Shown in pieces: positions 7,294 to 14,680 of a DNA stretch of 42,022 nt (the stretch's first letter is position 1; every line of letters starts with the position of its first letter). The DNA is from DATCMU01 sp036563245 (GTDB taxonomy: Bacteria > Pseudomonadota > Alphaproteobacteria > Rhizobiales > Devosiaceae). The stretch spans positions 1 to 42,022 of the forward strand of contig DATCMU010000025.1 in assembly GCA_036563245.1 (NCBI GenBank), given 5' to 3'. The notes beneath the pieces were generated by a model. It saw only the letters and a program-made list of their open reading frames with translations, was not told the DNA's origin and made no database searches. A program made the position numbers and the translations under genes.

Positions 7294-7337
7294 TTGACAA
7301 TGCAAAAATGTTATCGATAACATGATATCGATAACGA
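7294..7337 (+). promoter_or_regulatory. ABC-operon promoter with tandem GntR-like operators
   Basis: TTGACA (7294-7299), an 18-bp spacer and TAACAT (7318-7323) form a strong promoter for the transporter operon. A perfect operator ATGTTATCGATAACAT (7308-7323) covers the -10. A second, weaker copy ATGATATCGATAACGA (7322-7337) overlaps its end, with dyad centres 14 bp apart. Two adjacent sites suggest tighter or cooperative repression of the importer. Confidence 0.78.
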
Positions 7338-7374
7338 GACACGAAGACGCCGTTTGGCTCTGGGAGGAGAGGGC

Positions 7375-8871
7375 GTGCCGCAGGAAAAGCTGATCGAGTT
7401 CGAACATATCTCCAAGCGCTTCGGGGGCACCCGGGCGCTGGAGGATGTCTCGTTCTCGCTGCAGGCGGGCGAAATCCTTGCATTGCTGGGCGAGAACGGC
7501 GCCGGCAAGTCCACGCTCATCAAGATCCTCGCCGGAATCTTCAAGCCTTCGGGCGGGGAGATCCGCTTCCGCTCGGAGCCCTATATCCATCGTCCCCCCA
7601 AGCCCAATACGCGCCAGCCGGTTGCGTTCATCCACCAGGATCTGGGGCTGATCGAGTGGATGACGATTGCCGAGAACGTCGGGCTTGCGCAGGGGTTCTC
7701 GCTGAGCGGCGGGCTTATCAACTGGGGGGCAACCGAGGCACGCGCCGCCAGGGCACTTGAGCTGGTGGGGGTCGATTTCGATCCCACGCGCCGCGTCTCC
7801 GACCTTACCCGCACCGAGAAATCGCTGGTCGCCATCGCACGGGCGCTTGCCGTCGAGGCCGATGTGCTCGTGCTTGACGAGCCGACGGCCAGCCTTCCCG
7901 CCGACGAAGTGGAGCGGTTGTTCGCCGCCCTCAGGCCGCTGCGCGAGCGTGGGGTGGGCATGATCTATGTTTCGCACCGCCTCGATGAGATCTTCCGCAT
8001 CGCCGATCGCGTAGCCGTCCTCAGGGACGGGCAACTGGTGGGCGAGACTGCGGTGGCCGACACCACGCCGGACAAGCTGGTGCAACTCATCGTTGGCCGC
8101 CCGACCTCGCAGGTTTTCGAGAAGGCGCCCTTCGCTTCGGGCAAGACACTTCTTTCGGTGCGGGATGTGGTGGCAGGCAGTGCCGGGCCGGTTACCTTCG
8201 AAGTGCGCCAGGGTGAACTGCTTGGTCTTGCAGGTCTTCGCGGGGCGGGACAGGAGGCCATCGGCCGGGCCTTGTTCGGGGCGATGGCATTCGAGGGCGA
8301 AGTGCTGCTTGGCGGCAAGGCGCCCGACCTCTCGTCTCCGCGCGCGGCGATGCAGTCCGGCGTTGGCATGATCGCCGGCGACCGCACCGAGGAGTCCATC
8401 GCGGCGGCGCTGAGCATTCGGGAGAACACCTTCATCAACCCGCTGGCCTCCGGGCGGTCGCTGTGGTCCTTCCTGTCGCCGGGGCGCGAGGCGGACCTCG
8501 CCCGCGATGTCGGCGAGCAGGTGGGGCTGAGGCCCAACGATCCCGGGCTGCCGATCGAGGCGCTTTCGGGGGGCAACCAGCAAAAGGTGATCGTGGGGCG
8601 CTGGCTGGCGACCGGACGCAGGGTCCTGATCGCAGAAGACCCGACCGCCGGCGTCGACGTTGGCGCCAAGGCTGAAATCTACCGCCTCATCGCGCGGGCC
8701 CTCGAAGCGGGGCTGGCGGTGATCGTGGTGAGCACGGATTTCGAGGAAGTCGCACATATCTGCCATCGTGTCCTGGTCTTCTCGCGGGGCAGGATCGTCG
8801 AAGAGCTTTCGGGCGAGCGGTTGACGACGCATGCGGTGATCCGCGCGGCGTCTGCCTCCGAAGCGGCCTGA
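7375..8871 (+). CDS. Sugar ABC transporter ATP-binding protein (two NBDs, RbsA type)
   Basis: A 498-residue tandem ATPase of the ribose/xylose/galactose type (CUT2). The first domain has Walker A GENGAGKST and Walker B VLVLDEPTASL, with a degenerate signature (DLTRTEKSLVAIARAL). The second domain has GLRGAGQEAIG in place of Walker A and a good LSGGNQQKV signature. Its Walker B reads LIAEDPTAGVD, where the usual Asp-Glu pair is Glu-Asp. Uneven competence of the two halves is usual in this family, so site one probably carries catalysis. I chose the GTG at 7375 because GGAGG lies 7 bases upstream; a TTG at 7354 is the alternative. It is first in an operon with a permease and a binding protein and is controlled by the tandem operators. 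Confidence 0.92.
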   Translation: MPQEKLIEFEHISKRFGGTRALEDVSFSLQAGEILALLGENGAGKSTLIKILAGIFKPSGGEIRFRSEPYIHRPPKPNTRQPVAFIHQDLGLIEWMTIAENVGLAQGFSLSGGLINWGATEARAARALELVGVDFDPTRRVSDLTRTEKSLVAIARALAVEADVLVLDEPTASLPADEVERLFAALRPLRERGVGMIYVSHRLDEIFRIADRVAVLRDGQLVGETAVADTTPDKLVQLIVGRPTSQVFEKAPFASGKTLLSVRDVVAGSAGPVTFEVRQGELLGLAGLRGAGQEAIGRALFGAMAFEGEVLLGGKAPDLSSPRAAMQSGVGMIAGDRTEESIAAALSIRENTFINPLASGRSLWSFLSPGREADLARDVGEQVGLRPNDPGLPIEALSGGNQQKVIVGRWLATGRRVLIAEDPTAGVDVGAKAEIYRLIARALEAGLAVIVVSTDFEEVAHICHRVLVFSRGRIVEELSGERLTTHAVIRAASASEAA

Positions 8872-8886
8872 GGAAGGGGCGCCAAC

Positions 8887-9936
8887 ATGCAGTCTATCGA
8901 ATCCAACGCGCTCGAGCCGACCAAGGCGGAACTGCGCGGCCTGAGCTGGCCCCAAAAGATCGTACGGACAGTGCCGGTCTACGGACTGCCGATCCTGACA
9001 CTGGTGCTGATCATCCTGTTCTCGGTGATGCTGCCGCGCACTTTCCCCACGCTCCTCAACCTCAGGTCGATCATTTCGGACAAGGCCATCATCGCGCTGT
9101 TGTCGCTGGCCGCCATGATCCCGATGGCCGCGGGCCGTATCGACCTGACCGTGGGTTACGGCATCGTTCTGTGGCACATACTGGCGATCTCGCTGCAGAC
9201 CATGTTCGGCATCCCGTGGCCGGTCGCGGTGCTGATCGTCCTGGTGCTCGGCTCATTCACCGGCCTGCTCAACGGGTTGCTGGTCGAGGTGGCCAGGATC
9301 GACGCCTTCATCGCAACGCTGGGGACCGGGACGGTGCTTTATGCACTGGCGCTCTGGCATACCGGCGGGCGGCAGGTTGTGGGCGTGCTGCCGGACGGGT
9401 TCTATGCGCTCAACGCCACCATGGTCTTTGGCCTGCCGATTACCGGGTTCTATGTGCTCGTCATTGCCGTGGCGATGTGGCTGATCCTCGAATACACGCC
9501 GGTCGGGCGCTACCTCTATGCCATCGGCGCCAATCCCAAGGCGGCGGCGCTGAACGGCATTCCGGTGCGCGGCTTCGTCATGGGCGCCTTCATCTCCTCG
9601 GGCTTCCTGACGGCGCTGACCGGCGTGCTCCTTGCCTCCAAATTGCGCATCGGACAGGCAAGCGTGGGGCTTGAATACCTGCTGCCCGCGCTGGTGGGGG
9701 CATTCCTCGGTTCGACGACGATCAAGCCGGGACGGGTGAACGTTTGGGGCACGCTTGTGGGCGTGGTGATCCTGGCAGTCGGGATCTCGGGCATCCAGCA
9801 ATTCGGCGGTTCGTTCTTCGTGGAGCCGCTGTTCAATGGCGTGACGCTGCTCGTGGCCATCGGCATCGCCGGTTATGCGCAGCGCAAGCGGGGCGCGGTG
9901 GTCCGCGCGCCAAGACAGAACGACCAGAAGAAATGA
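8887..9936 (+). CDS. Sugar ABC transporter permease (RbsC type)
   Basis: A 349-residue inner-membrane permease of the branched-chain/ribose (BPD_transp_2) family with about eight to ten hydrophobic segments between residues 30 and 335. The conserved LAAMIPMAAGRIDLTVG segment near residue 80 corresponds to the family's GGIDLSVG motif. The cytoplasmic loop TPVGRYLYAIGANPKAAALNGIPV is the ATPase-coupling (EAA-like) region. It follows the ATPase gene by 15 bases and forms the translocation channel with it. The substrate is set by the binding protein; from the regulon it is probably a sugar acid or its parent sugar. Confidence 0.92.
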   Translation: MQSIESNALEPTKAELRGLSWPQKIVRTVPVYGLPILTLVLIILFSVMLPRTFPTLLNLRSIISDKAIIALLSLAAMIPMAAGRIDLTVGYGIVLWHILAISLQTMFGIPWPVAVLIVLVLGSFTGLLNGLLVEVARIDAFIATLGTGTVLYALALWHTGGRQVVGVLPDGFYALNATMVFGLPITGFYVLVIAVAMWLILEYTPVGRYLYAIGANPKAAALNGIPVRGFVMGAFISSGFLTALTGVLLASKLRIGQASVGLEYLLPALVGAFLGSTTIKPGRVNVWGTLVGVVILAVGISGIQQFGGSFFVEPLFNGVTLLVAIGIAGYAQRKRGAVVRAPRQNDQKK

Positions 9937-9989
9937 GGGCGGCCCCCGCCGCTCAGCAACAGATTTGCGTTCTCTAAAGGGAGGAACTC

Positions 9990-11090
9990 ATGAAGCGCAG
10001 AACTTTCGTCCTATCCTCGATGACACTCGCCGCGATGATGGCGGTCGCGCCGGCCCTTGCCGACAGCATGGCGGACGCACAGGCGGTGGTCGACAAGTAT
10101 GCAAGCCGGGTCGACACCTGGGATGGTCCGACGACCGGCCCGAAGGCGGCCAGCGGCAAGACCATCGTGGTGCTGGCCGCCGATATGAAGAACGGCGGCA
10201 TACTTGGCGTGGTCAAGGGCATCCAGGAGGCCGCGGACTCGGTGGGCTGGAACGTCAAGGTGCTCGACGGCGCAGGCTCGATCAGCGGCCGCACGGCTGC
10301 GTTCGGACAGGCCATGGCGCTGCAGCCCGACGGCATCATCATCAATGGCTTCGACGCCGTCGAGCAGAAGCCGGCGATGGAGGAAGCCAAGGCCGCGGGC
10401 ATTCCCATGGTTTCCTGGCATGCCGCTCCCGCGGTCGGTCCGGTGCCTGACGTGGGTGTGTTCGCCAATGTGACCACCGATGCGATGGAGGTTTCCAAGG
10501 CCGCGGCGGACTGGGCCTATGTCGATGCCAAGGGCAAGCCGGGCGTGATCATCTTCACCGACTCCACCTATGCGATCGCTATCGCCAAGGCGGACCGGAT
10601 GAAGAAGGAAATCGAAGACCTCGGCGGCACGGTGCTCGAATATGTCGACACCCCGATTGCCGAGACATCATCGCGCATGCCCCAGCTGACGACCTCGCTG
10701 CTGCAGAAATACGGCGACCAGTGGACGCACTCTCTGGCCATCAACGATCTGTATTTCGACTTCATGGGACCCTCGCTGGCCGCGGCCGGCATTGCGGGAG
10801 ACGGGCGTCCGACAAATGTGGCGGCGGGCGACGGATCGGAAAGCGCCTACCAGCGCATTCGTGCCAAGCAGTACCAGGCGGTTACCGTTGCAGAGCCGCT
10901 CAACCTGCAGGGCTGGCAGCTGGTGGACGAGTTGAACCGGGCGTTTGCCGGCCAGGACTGGTCGGGTTACGTCTCGCCGCTTCACGTGGTTACCAGCGAC
11001 AACATTGCCTATGACGGCGGCCCCAACAACACCTTCGATCCCGACAATGGGTATCGTGACCAGTACAAGAAGATCTGGGGCGTCAACTAG
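9990..11090 (+). CDS. Sugar ABC transporter substrate-binding protein
   Basis: A 366-residue periplasmic binding protein of the ribose-binding (Peripla_BP_4) class. The N-terminus MKRRTFVLSSMTLAAMMAVA, ending in ALA before DSMAD, is an export signal; the paired arginines before a TFV segment would also fit Tat export. The body shows the two-lobe pattern, with IVVLAADMKNGG and DGIIINGFDAVEQKPAMEEA in lobe one and GKPGVIIFTDSTYAIAIAKA in lobe two. A GGGAGGA ribosome-binding site precedes the ATG by 6 bases. In this ATPase-permease-binding protein order the binding protein comes last. Ligand cannot be determined; gluconate, a ketogluconate or a lactone precursor is inferred from the regulon. Confidence 0.92.
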   Translation: MKRRTFVLSSMTLAAMMAVAPALADSMADAQAVVDKYASRVDTWDGPTTGPKAASGKTIVVLAADMKNGGILGVVKGIQEAADSVGWNVKVLDGAGSISGRTAAFGQAMALQPDGIIINGFDAVEQKPAMEEAKAAGIPMVSWHAAPAVGPVPDVGVFANVTTDAMEVSKAAADWAYVDAKGKPGVIIFTDSTYAIAIAKADRMKKEIEDLGGTVLEYVDTPIAETSSRMPQLTTSLLQKYGDQWTHSLAINDLYFDFMGPSLAAAGIAGDGRPTNVAAGDGSESAYQRIRAKQYQAVTVAEPLNLQGWQLVDELNRAFAGQDWSGYVSPLHVVTSDNIAYDGGPNNTFDPDNGYRDQYKKIWGVN

Positions 11091-11104
11091 GACCTTCCTC
11101 CTTT

Positions 11105-11134
11105 CGGCCGGCGGTGCCCTGGTGCTGCCGGCCG
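11105..11134 (+). other. Inverted repeat after the binding-protein gene
   Basis: CGGCCGGC (11105-11112) pairs perfectly with GCCGGCCG (11127-11134) across a 14-base loop, 15 bases after the binding-protein stop. Only a short ATTT follows. It may be a processing or attenuation hairpin that lowers expression of the next small gene, rather than a full terminator. Confidence 0.45.
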
Positions 11135-11155
11135 CCATTTCATGGATCAGGCAAG

Positions 11156-11491
11156 ATGATCGTACGCCATGCCCTTTTCGAAGGGAAAATCCACGAGGGA
11201 CGCGAAGCGGAATTCCGCAGCTTCGTCGAAGATCGCCTCGTGCCGCTATGGCGGCAGTTTCCCGGCGCGGAGGAAATCCAGGTTCAGTTCGGCACCGAAC
11301 GTGACGAGGGCGCCCCCGTCTATGCCATGGTCCTTGCCATCCGCTACCCCGACATGGAAACCTGCAACGCCGCGCTTCAGTCGCCGGCCCGGTTCGAGAG
11401 CCGGGAAGTGACGGGCGAGTTGTTGAAGATGTTCAACGGCCGCGTCCATCACCATGTGTTCGAGGCGACGCGTTACGGGCCTGCCCAATGA
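11156..11491 (+). CDS. Small dimeric alpha/beta-barrel-like protein
   Basis: A 111-residue soluble protein starting MIVRHALFEGKI. The pattern of a strand, a helix rich in charged residues (REAEFRSFVEDRLVPLWRQFPG), a second strand (EEIQVQFG), a third (VYAMVLAIRY) and a helix with PDMETCNAALQSPARFESRE matches ferredoxin-like dimeric barrels, such as the EthD and antibiotic-biosynthesis monooxygenase group. The start at 11156 is the ATG that begins the first strand; an ATG at 11114 would place the upstream hairpin inside the gene. It is downstream of the sugar ABC operon and may be its last gene. No catalytic role can be assigned from sequence. Confidence 0.7.
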   Translation: MIVRHALFEGKIHEGREAEFRSFVEDRLVPLWRQFPGAEEIQVQFGTERDEGAPVYAMVLAIRYPDMETCNAALQSPARFESREVTGELLKMFNGRVHHHVFEATRYGPAQ

Positions 11492-11528
11492 GCCCCTGGG
11501 GCGGTCAGGGGCGCAGGCGGAGCCCGCC

Positions 11529-11630
11529 AGAGCATGCTGAGGACAAGTGGGTGCCGGATTCCGGTTCGAACATGCGTCATTTCAATGACCTGGACCAAGT
11601 GTTCTGACCCCGACAAGACGTGACATGGTC
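11529..11630 (-). repeat. ~100-bp intergenic repeat, copy 2 (inverted)
   Basis: This is the reverse-complement partner of 2832-2934, with the same order of conserved blocks and one single-base indel in the GGAAAACCGG region. It lies between the alpha/beta-barrel gene and pcaQ. The end next to pcaQ contributes CTAG, which contains the pcaQ stop codon. The two copies enclose about 8.6 kb. Confidence 0.85.
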
Positions 11631-12553
11631 TAGAGTGCCGCTTCCCCTGAAGCCGCTTCGCGCAGCGTTTGCATGAGCAACTGGAGTTGCGGTGTGGCCG
11701 CCGCGTCCGCGCGCGTGGTCAGGCCAACCGATCCGCGGGTTTCGGTGGTGTCGATGGGCAGGGTCCGGAATACGCCCTCGGTGAGTTCCTGGGCCACGAC
11801 CCCGGTTGAAATGATCCAGATCGCGTCGGTCTGGCGTACGAAAGCGCGCCCGAAGCTGTCGGATACCGTCTCGACCTGGGCGGGCAGCTCCACCACGCCG
11901 TTCGATATCAGGAATCGTTCGACGAATGGCCGGATGACCGAGCCGGGCGGCGGCATGAGGATGGTGAACTCGCCGATTCGCTCGAAATCGAGATGCCTTG
12001 TGGCCAGCAAGGGGTGGCCGGCGCGCACGACGAAACCGATCTGCTCGGAATAAAGGTGCTCGAAAGCCAGGCCCGTCATGAGTTCGGGCGCCGCGAGCCG
12101 TCCGACCACCACATCGAGATCGCCCAATCGCAGCTGGTTGAGCAATACCAGGTTCTCGCCGGTTGCCACGCGGATGCCGTCACCGCCTGCCGCCTTGAGA
12201 TAAAGATCGACCGCGCGGGGCATGATGCGCGCCGAAACGGTCGGCAGCGCGCCCACCCGCACCGTCGGGCCGCGCCCGCCCAGTTCGCGTCTCACACTGT
12301 CGATGCCATTGCGGATGGCGGAAACGCTGGCGGTGGCGTGGCGCAGGAAAATCTCGCCCTGATGCGTGATGCGGATGCCGCGGCCGTCCTTCTCCAGCAG
12401 GGCAGTACCCAGCGCCGCCTCGAGCTCGCGCATCGTCTTGGTGACGGCGGGCTGGCTGACGTGAAGAGCCTCGGCCGCCTGGCTGACGCTCTTCTGTCGC
12501 GCGACTTCCAGGAAGGTCTGCAGGTGCCTGAACCGTATACTCAATGCGGACAT
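11630..12553 (-). CDS. pcaQ: LysR-type regulator of protocatechuate catabolism, PcaQ
   Basis: A 307-residue LysR-type activator. The N-terminal winged HTH contains IRFRHLQTFLEVARQKSV and EALHVSQPAVTKTMRELE, which are typical of PcaQ in rhizobia. The C-terminal part is a LysR substrate-binding domain (VRVGALPTVSARIMPRAV, VVVGRLAAPELM). PcaQ activates protocatechuate genes in response to the pathway intermediate beta-carboxy-cis,cis-muconate. The start at 12553 gives normal length. Unlike the common arrangement beside pcaD, here it lies 14 kb from the pca operon and is divergent from a TRAP transporter. A candidate binding site lies just upstream (12565-12580). The stop codon falls in the repeat element. 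Confidence 0.88.
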   Translation of the reverse strand: MSALSIRFRHLQTFLEVARQKSVSQAAEALHVSQPAVTKTMRELEAALGTALLEKDGRGIRITHQGEIFLRHATASVSAIRNGIDSVRRELGGRGPTVRVGALPTVSARIMPRAVDLYLKAAGGDGIRVATGENLVLLNQLRLGDLDVVVGRLAAPELMTGLAFEHLYSEQIGFVVRAGHPLLATRHLDFERIGEFTILMPPPGSVIRPFVERFLISNGVVELPAQVETVSDSFGRAFVRQTDAIWIISTGVVAQELTEGVFRTLPIDTTETRGSVGLTTRADAAATPQLQLLMQTLREAASGEAAL

Positions 12554-12564
12554 CGTTGGTTCCA

Positions 12565-12580
12565 ATAACCCGTGTGTTAT
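12565..12580. promoter_or_regulatory. Candidate PcaQ-binding site, pcaQ/dctQ intergenic region
   Basis: ATAACCCGTGTGTTAT has perfect ATAAC/GTTAT arms. Read on the minus strand it is ATAACA-N4-GGTTAT, close to the ATAACC-N4-GGTTAA PcaQ motif reported in Sinorhizobium meliloti. It lies 12 bases from the pcaQ start and about 118 from dctQ. A TTTT run follows about 20 bp on the dctQ side, similar to the two other sites in the window. Confidence 0.65.
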
Positions 12581-12697
12581 GGAAGCTGGCGAAACTTTTA
12601 ATTTTCTTATCGTTGAGGGTAATGAATAATGCGAAAAACGTCGACCGGCGAATGAAAAGCCCGGAAAAGGGCTGCAGCCGGAGTTCGGAGGGCAAGA

Positions 12698-13231
12698 ATG
12701 CACTATCGTATTGGCCGGTGGGTCGAACTGCTGGCGCAAGCGGTGGCCATACTCGGCGGCGTCATGTTGCTCGCCCTGACCGTGATGACGGTGATTTCGA
12801 TCGCTGGCCGGCAGATGATCGGCCTGGGGCTTGGGCCGATACCGGGCGACTTCGAACTCGTGGCGGCCGGCTCGGCCTTCGCGGTTTGCGCCTTTCTGCC
12901 CTGGACGCAACTGCAGCGCGGCCATGCGGACGTGGGCATCTTTTCCGATCACTTTCCGAAAAAGGTCAATGCGGCGATCGACGTGGTGACCGAAGTATTG
13001 CTGTTCGCCATCGCGGTGGTGCTGACCTGGCGGTTGATCTATGGGCTCCTGGACAAGCAGGCCTACAACGAGACCACCTTCATCCTGCAGTTCCCGTTGT
13101 GGTGGGGATATGCGGGCTGCCTTGTCGGGCTGGTGACCTGGATCGTGGTGGGCGCCTACTGCGTCTGGTCGGCCATGATCGCGTTCGTTTCGGGCAAAGA
13201 CACGCGTGCTGGCAGGGAGGCGGTACATTGA
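12698..13231 (+). CDS. dctQ: TRAP transporter small permease (DctQ family)
   Basis: A 177-residue integral membrane protein with four hydrophobic segments (around residues 10-35, 50-70, 90-115 and 135-160), which is the standard DctQ topology. The tryptophan-containing loop FLPWTQLQRGHADVGIF is a family hallmark. It forms the small membrane subunit of a sodium-coupled tripartite ATP-independent periplasmic transporter with the next gene. A GGAGGGCAAGA ribosome-binding region precedes the ATG. The gene is divergent from pcaQ and has a PcaQ-like site upstream, so an aromatic acid is a likely cargo; this is inference. Confidence 0.9.
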   Translation: MHYRIGRWVELLAQAVAILGGVMLLALTVMTVISIAGRQMIGLGLGPIPGDFELVAAGSAFAVCAFLPWTQLQRGHADVGIFSDHFPKKVNAAIDVVTEVLLFAIAVVLTWRLIYGLLDKQAYNETTFILQFPLWWGYAGCLVGLVTWIVVGAYCVWSAMIAFVSGKDTRAGREAVH

Positions 13232-14553
13232 GCGCCCTTGAGGTCGGAATCTGGTCCTTTCCCGTCCTGCTCGCATTGATTTTCCTGCGCATCCCGATCG
13301 GGGTAGCGATGTTTGTGGTCGGCGTGGTCGGCAACGTGCTGGTGCGGAACGGCAACTGGACGCCGATCCTGTCGCAGTTCAAGGACCTGACCTACTCGAC
13401 CTTCTCCTCGGATTCCCTGTCGATCGTGCCGCTGTTCCTGCTGATGGGCCAGTTCGCCTCGCTGGGCGGCATGTCGACGGCGCTGTTCAAATCGGCCGAG
13501 ACCTGGCTGGGGCACAGGAAGGGCGGGGTGGCCATGGCCGCGGTCGGGGCCTGCGCCGGCTTCGGCGCGATTTGTGGCTCCTCACTGGCCACCGCGGCGA
13601 CGATGAGCCAGGTGGCACTGCCCGAATTGCGCCGCCACGGCTATTCGGGCGGGCTGGCGACCGGAACCCTGGCGGCTGGGGGAACGCTGGGTATCCTCAT
13701 TCCGCCGTCGATCATTCTGGTCATCTACGCGGTGCTGGCGGAACAGAATATCGCCAAGCTGTTCGTCGCCGCGTTCGTGCCCGGATTGCTCGCCGCGCTG
13801 GGATACATGGTCGCCATTGCGATCTATGTCCGGCTCAAACCGGATTCCGCGGGCCAGCGCGAACGGGCATCGACAGCGGAGCGCGTTGCGGCCCTTGTCG
13901 CGGTGTGGCCGGTCTTGCTGGTGTTCATCGCGGTCGTCGGCGGCATCTACCTGGGGTGGTTCACGCCCACCGAAGCTGCAGCGGTCGGCGCGGCGGGCAC
14001 GGGGATCATTGCCCTTCTCAATGGCGGGCTGACCTGGCGCAAGCTTGGCACCGCGTTCGTGCAAACCGCGTCGGCCACCGGCATGATCTACATGATCGTG
14101 ATGGGCGCCTCGGTGTTCAACAATTTCCTCGCGCTATCGCAATTGCCGCAAGCCGCGGCGATGTTCGTAACCGAACAGGGGTTCAATCCCTGGATGGTGA
14201 TGTCGGCGATCCTGGTGCTCTACCTGATCTTCGGGTGTGTGATGGATTCGCTGTCGATGATCCTTCTGACCATCCCCATCTTCTATCCCATCGTCTCGCA
14301 TCTGGATTTCGGCGTATCGCCGGCCGAATTCGGGCTGTGGTTCGGCATACTGGTGCTGATCGTGGTCGAGGTGGGACTCATAACGCCACCAGTGGGTCTG
14401 AACCTGTTCATTATCAATGCAATGTCACGCGAGACGCCAATCAAGGAAACCTACAAGGGGGTTCTGCCCTTCATCATCTCGGATTTCATTAGAGTTGTGT
14501 TGCTCACCGCGTTCCCTGCCATCACGCTGCTCCTGGTGCGATTGCTCTATTAG
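13228..14553 (+). CDS. dctM: TRAP transporter large permease (DctM family)
   Basis: A 441-residue membrane protein with about a dozen hydrophobic helices. Family landmarks are FLRIPIGVAMFVVGVVGN at the start, CAGFGAICGSSLATAATM near residue 110, TLAAGGTLGILIPPSIILV near residue 150, and the late GLITPPVGLNLFIINAM. The start is a TTG at 13228 that overlaps the dctQ stop (TTGA), preceded by GGGAGG; no ATG lies nearby in frame. This codon may keep expression coupled to dctQ. The protein is the ion-coupled translocation subunit. The binding protein gene follows 127 bases later under its own candidate promoter. Confidence 0.92.
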   Translation: MSALEVGIWSFPVLLALIFLRIPIGVAMFVVGVVGNVLVRNGNWTPILSQFKDLTYSTFSSDSLSIVPLFLLMGQFASLGGMSTALFKSAETWLGHRKGGVAMAAVGACAGFGAICGSSLATAATMSQVALPELRRHGYSGGLATGTLAAGGTLGILIPPSIILVIYAVLAEQNIAKLFVAAFVPGLLAALGYMVAIAIYVRLKPDSAGQRERASTAERVAALVAVWPVLLVFIAVVGGIYLGWFTPTEAAAVGAAGTGIIALLNGGLTWRKLGTAFVQTASATGMIYMIVMGASVFNNFLALSQLPQAAAMFVTEQGFNPWMVMSAILVLYLIFGCVMDSLSMILLTIPIFYPIVSHLDFGVSPAEFGLWFGILVLIVVEVGLITPPVGLNLFIINAMSRETPIKETYKGVLPFIISDFIRVVLLTAFPAITLLLVRLLY

Positions 14554-14566
14554 TCGCCGCATTCGC

Positions 14567-14611
14567 ATTACAACTTGGTTATGAGTACGATCTTTGTTTT
14601 CATTTTACCGG
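14567..14611 (+). promoter_or_regulatory. Candidate PcaQ site and promoter of dctP
   Basis: ATTACAACTTGGTTAT (14567-14582) fits ATAACA-N4-GGTTAT, the form seen beside pcaQ. After exactly 19 bp comes ATTTTACCGG (14602-14611). The same GGTTAT-N19-ATTTTACCGG layout precedes pcaD. TTTACC could act as the -35 box. This suggests that dctP has its own PcaQ-activated promoter. Confidence 0.65.
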
Positions 14612-14680
14612 CTGGCAAAGGACCGCGACACTAGGTTCAATCACGGCCCGTTCGCAAAGGGCCGAAACGGGAGGACACGC

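Noticed and set aside
7225..9177. A 650-codon open frame antisense to the ABC ATPase gene
   Set aside because: It mirrors the coding gene in a high-GC region, has histidine/arginine-rich low-complexity translation and no family motifs, and lacks a ribosome-binding site. It is a codon-bias shadow.
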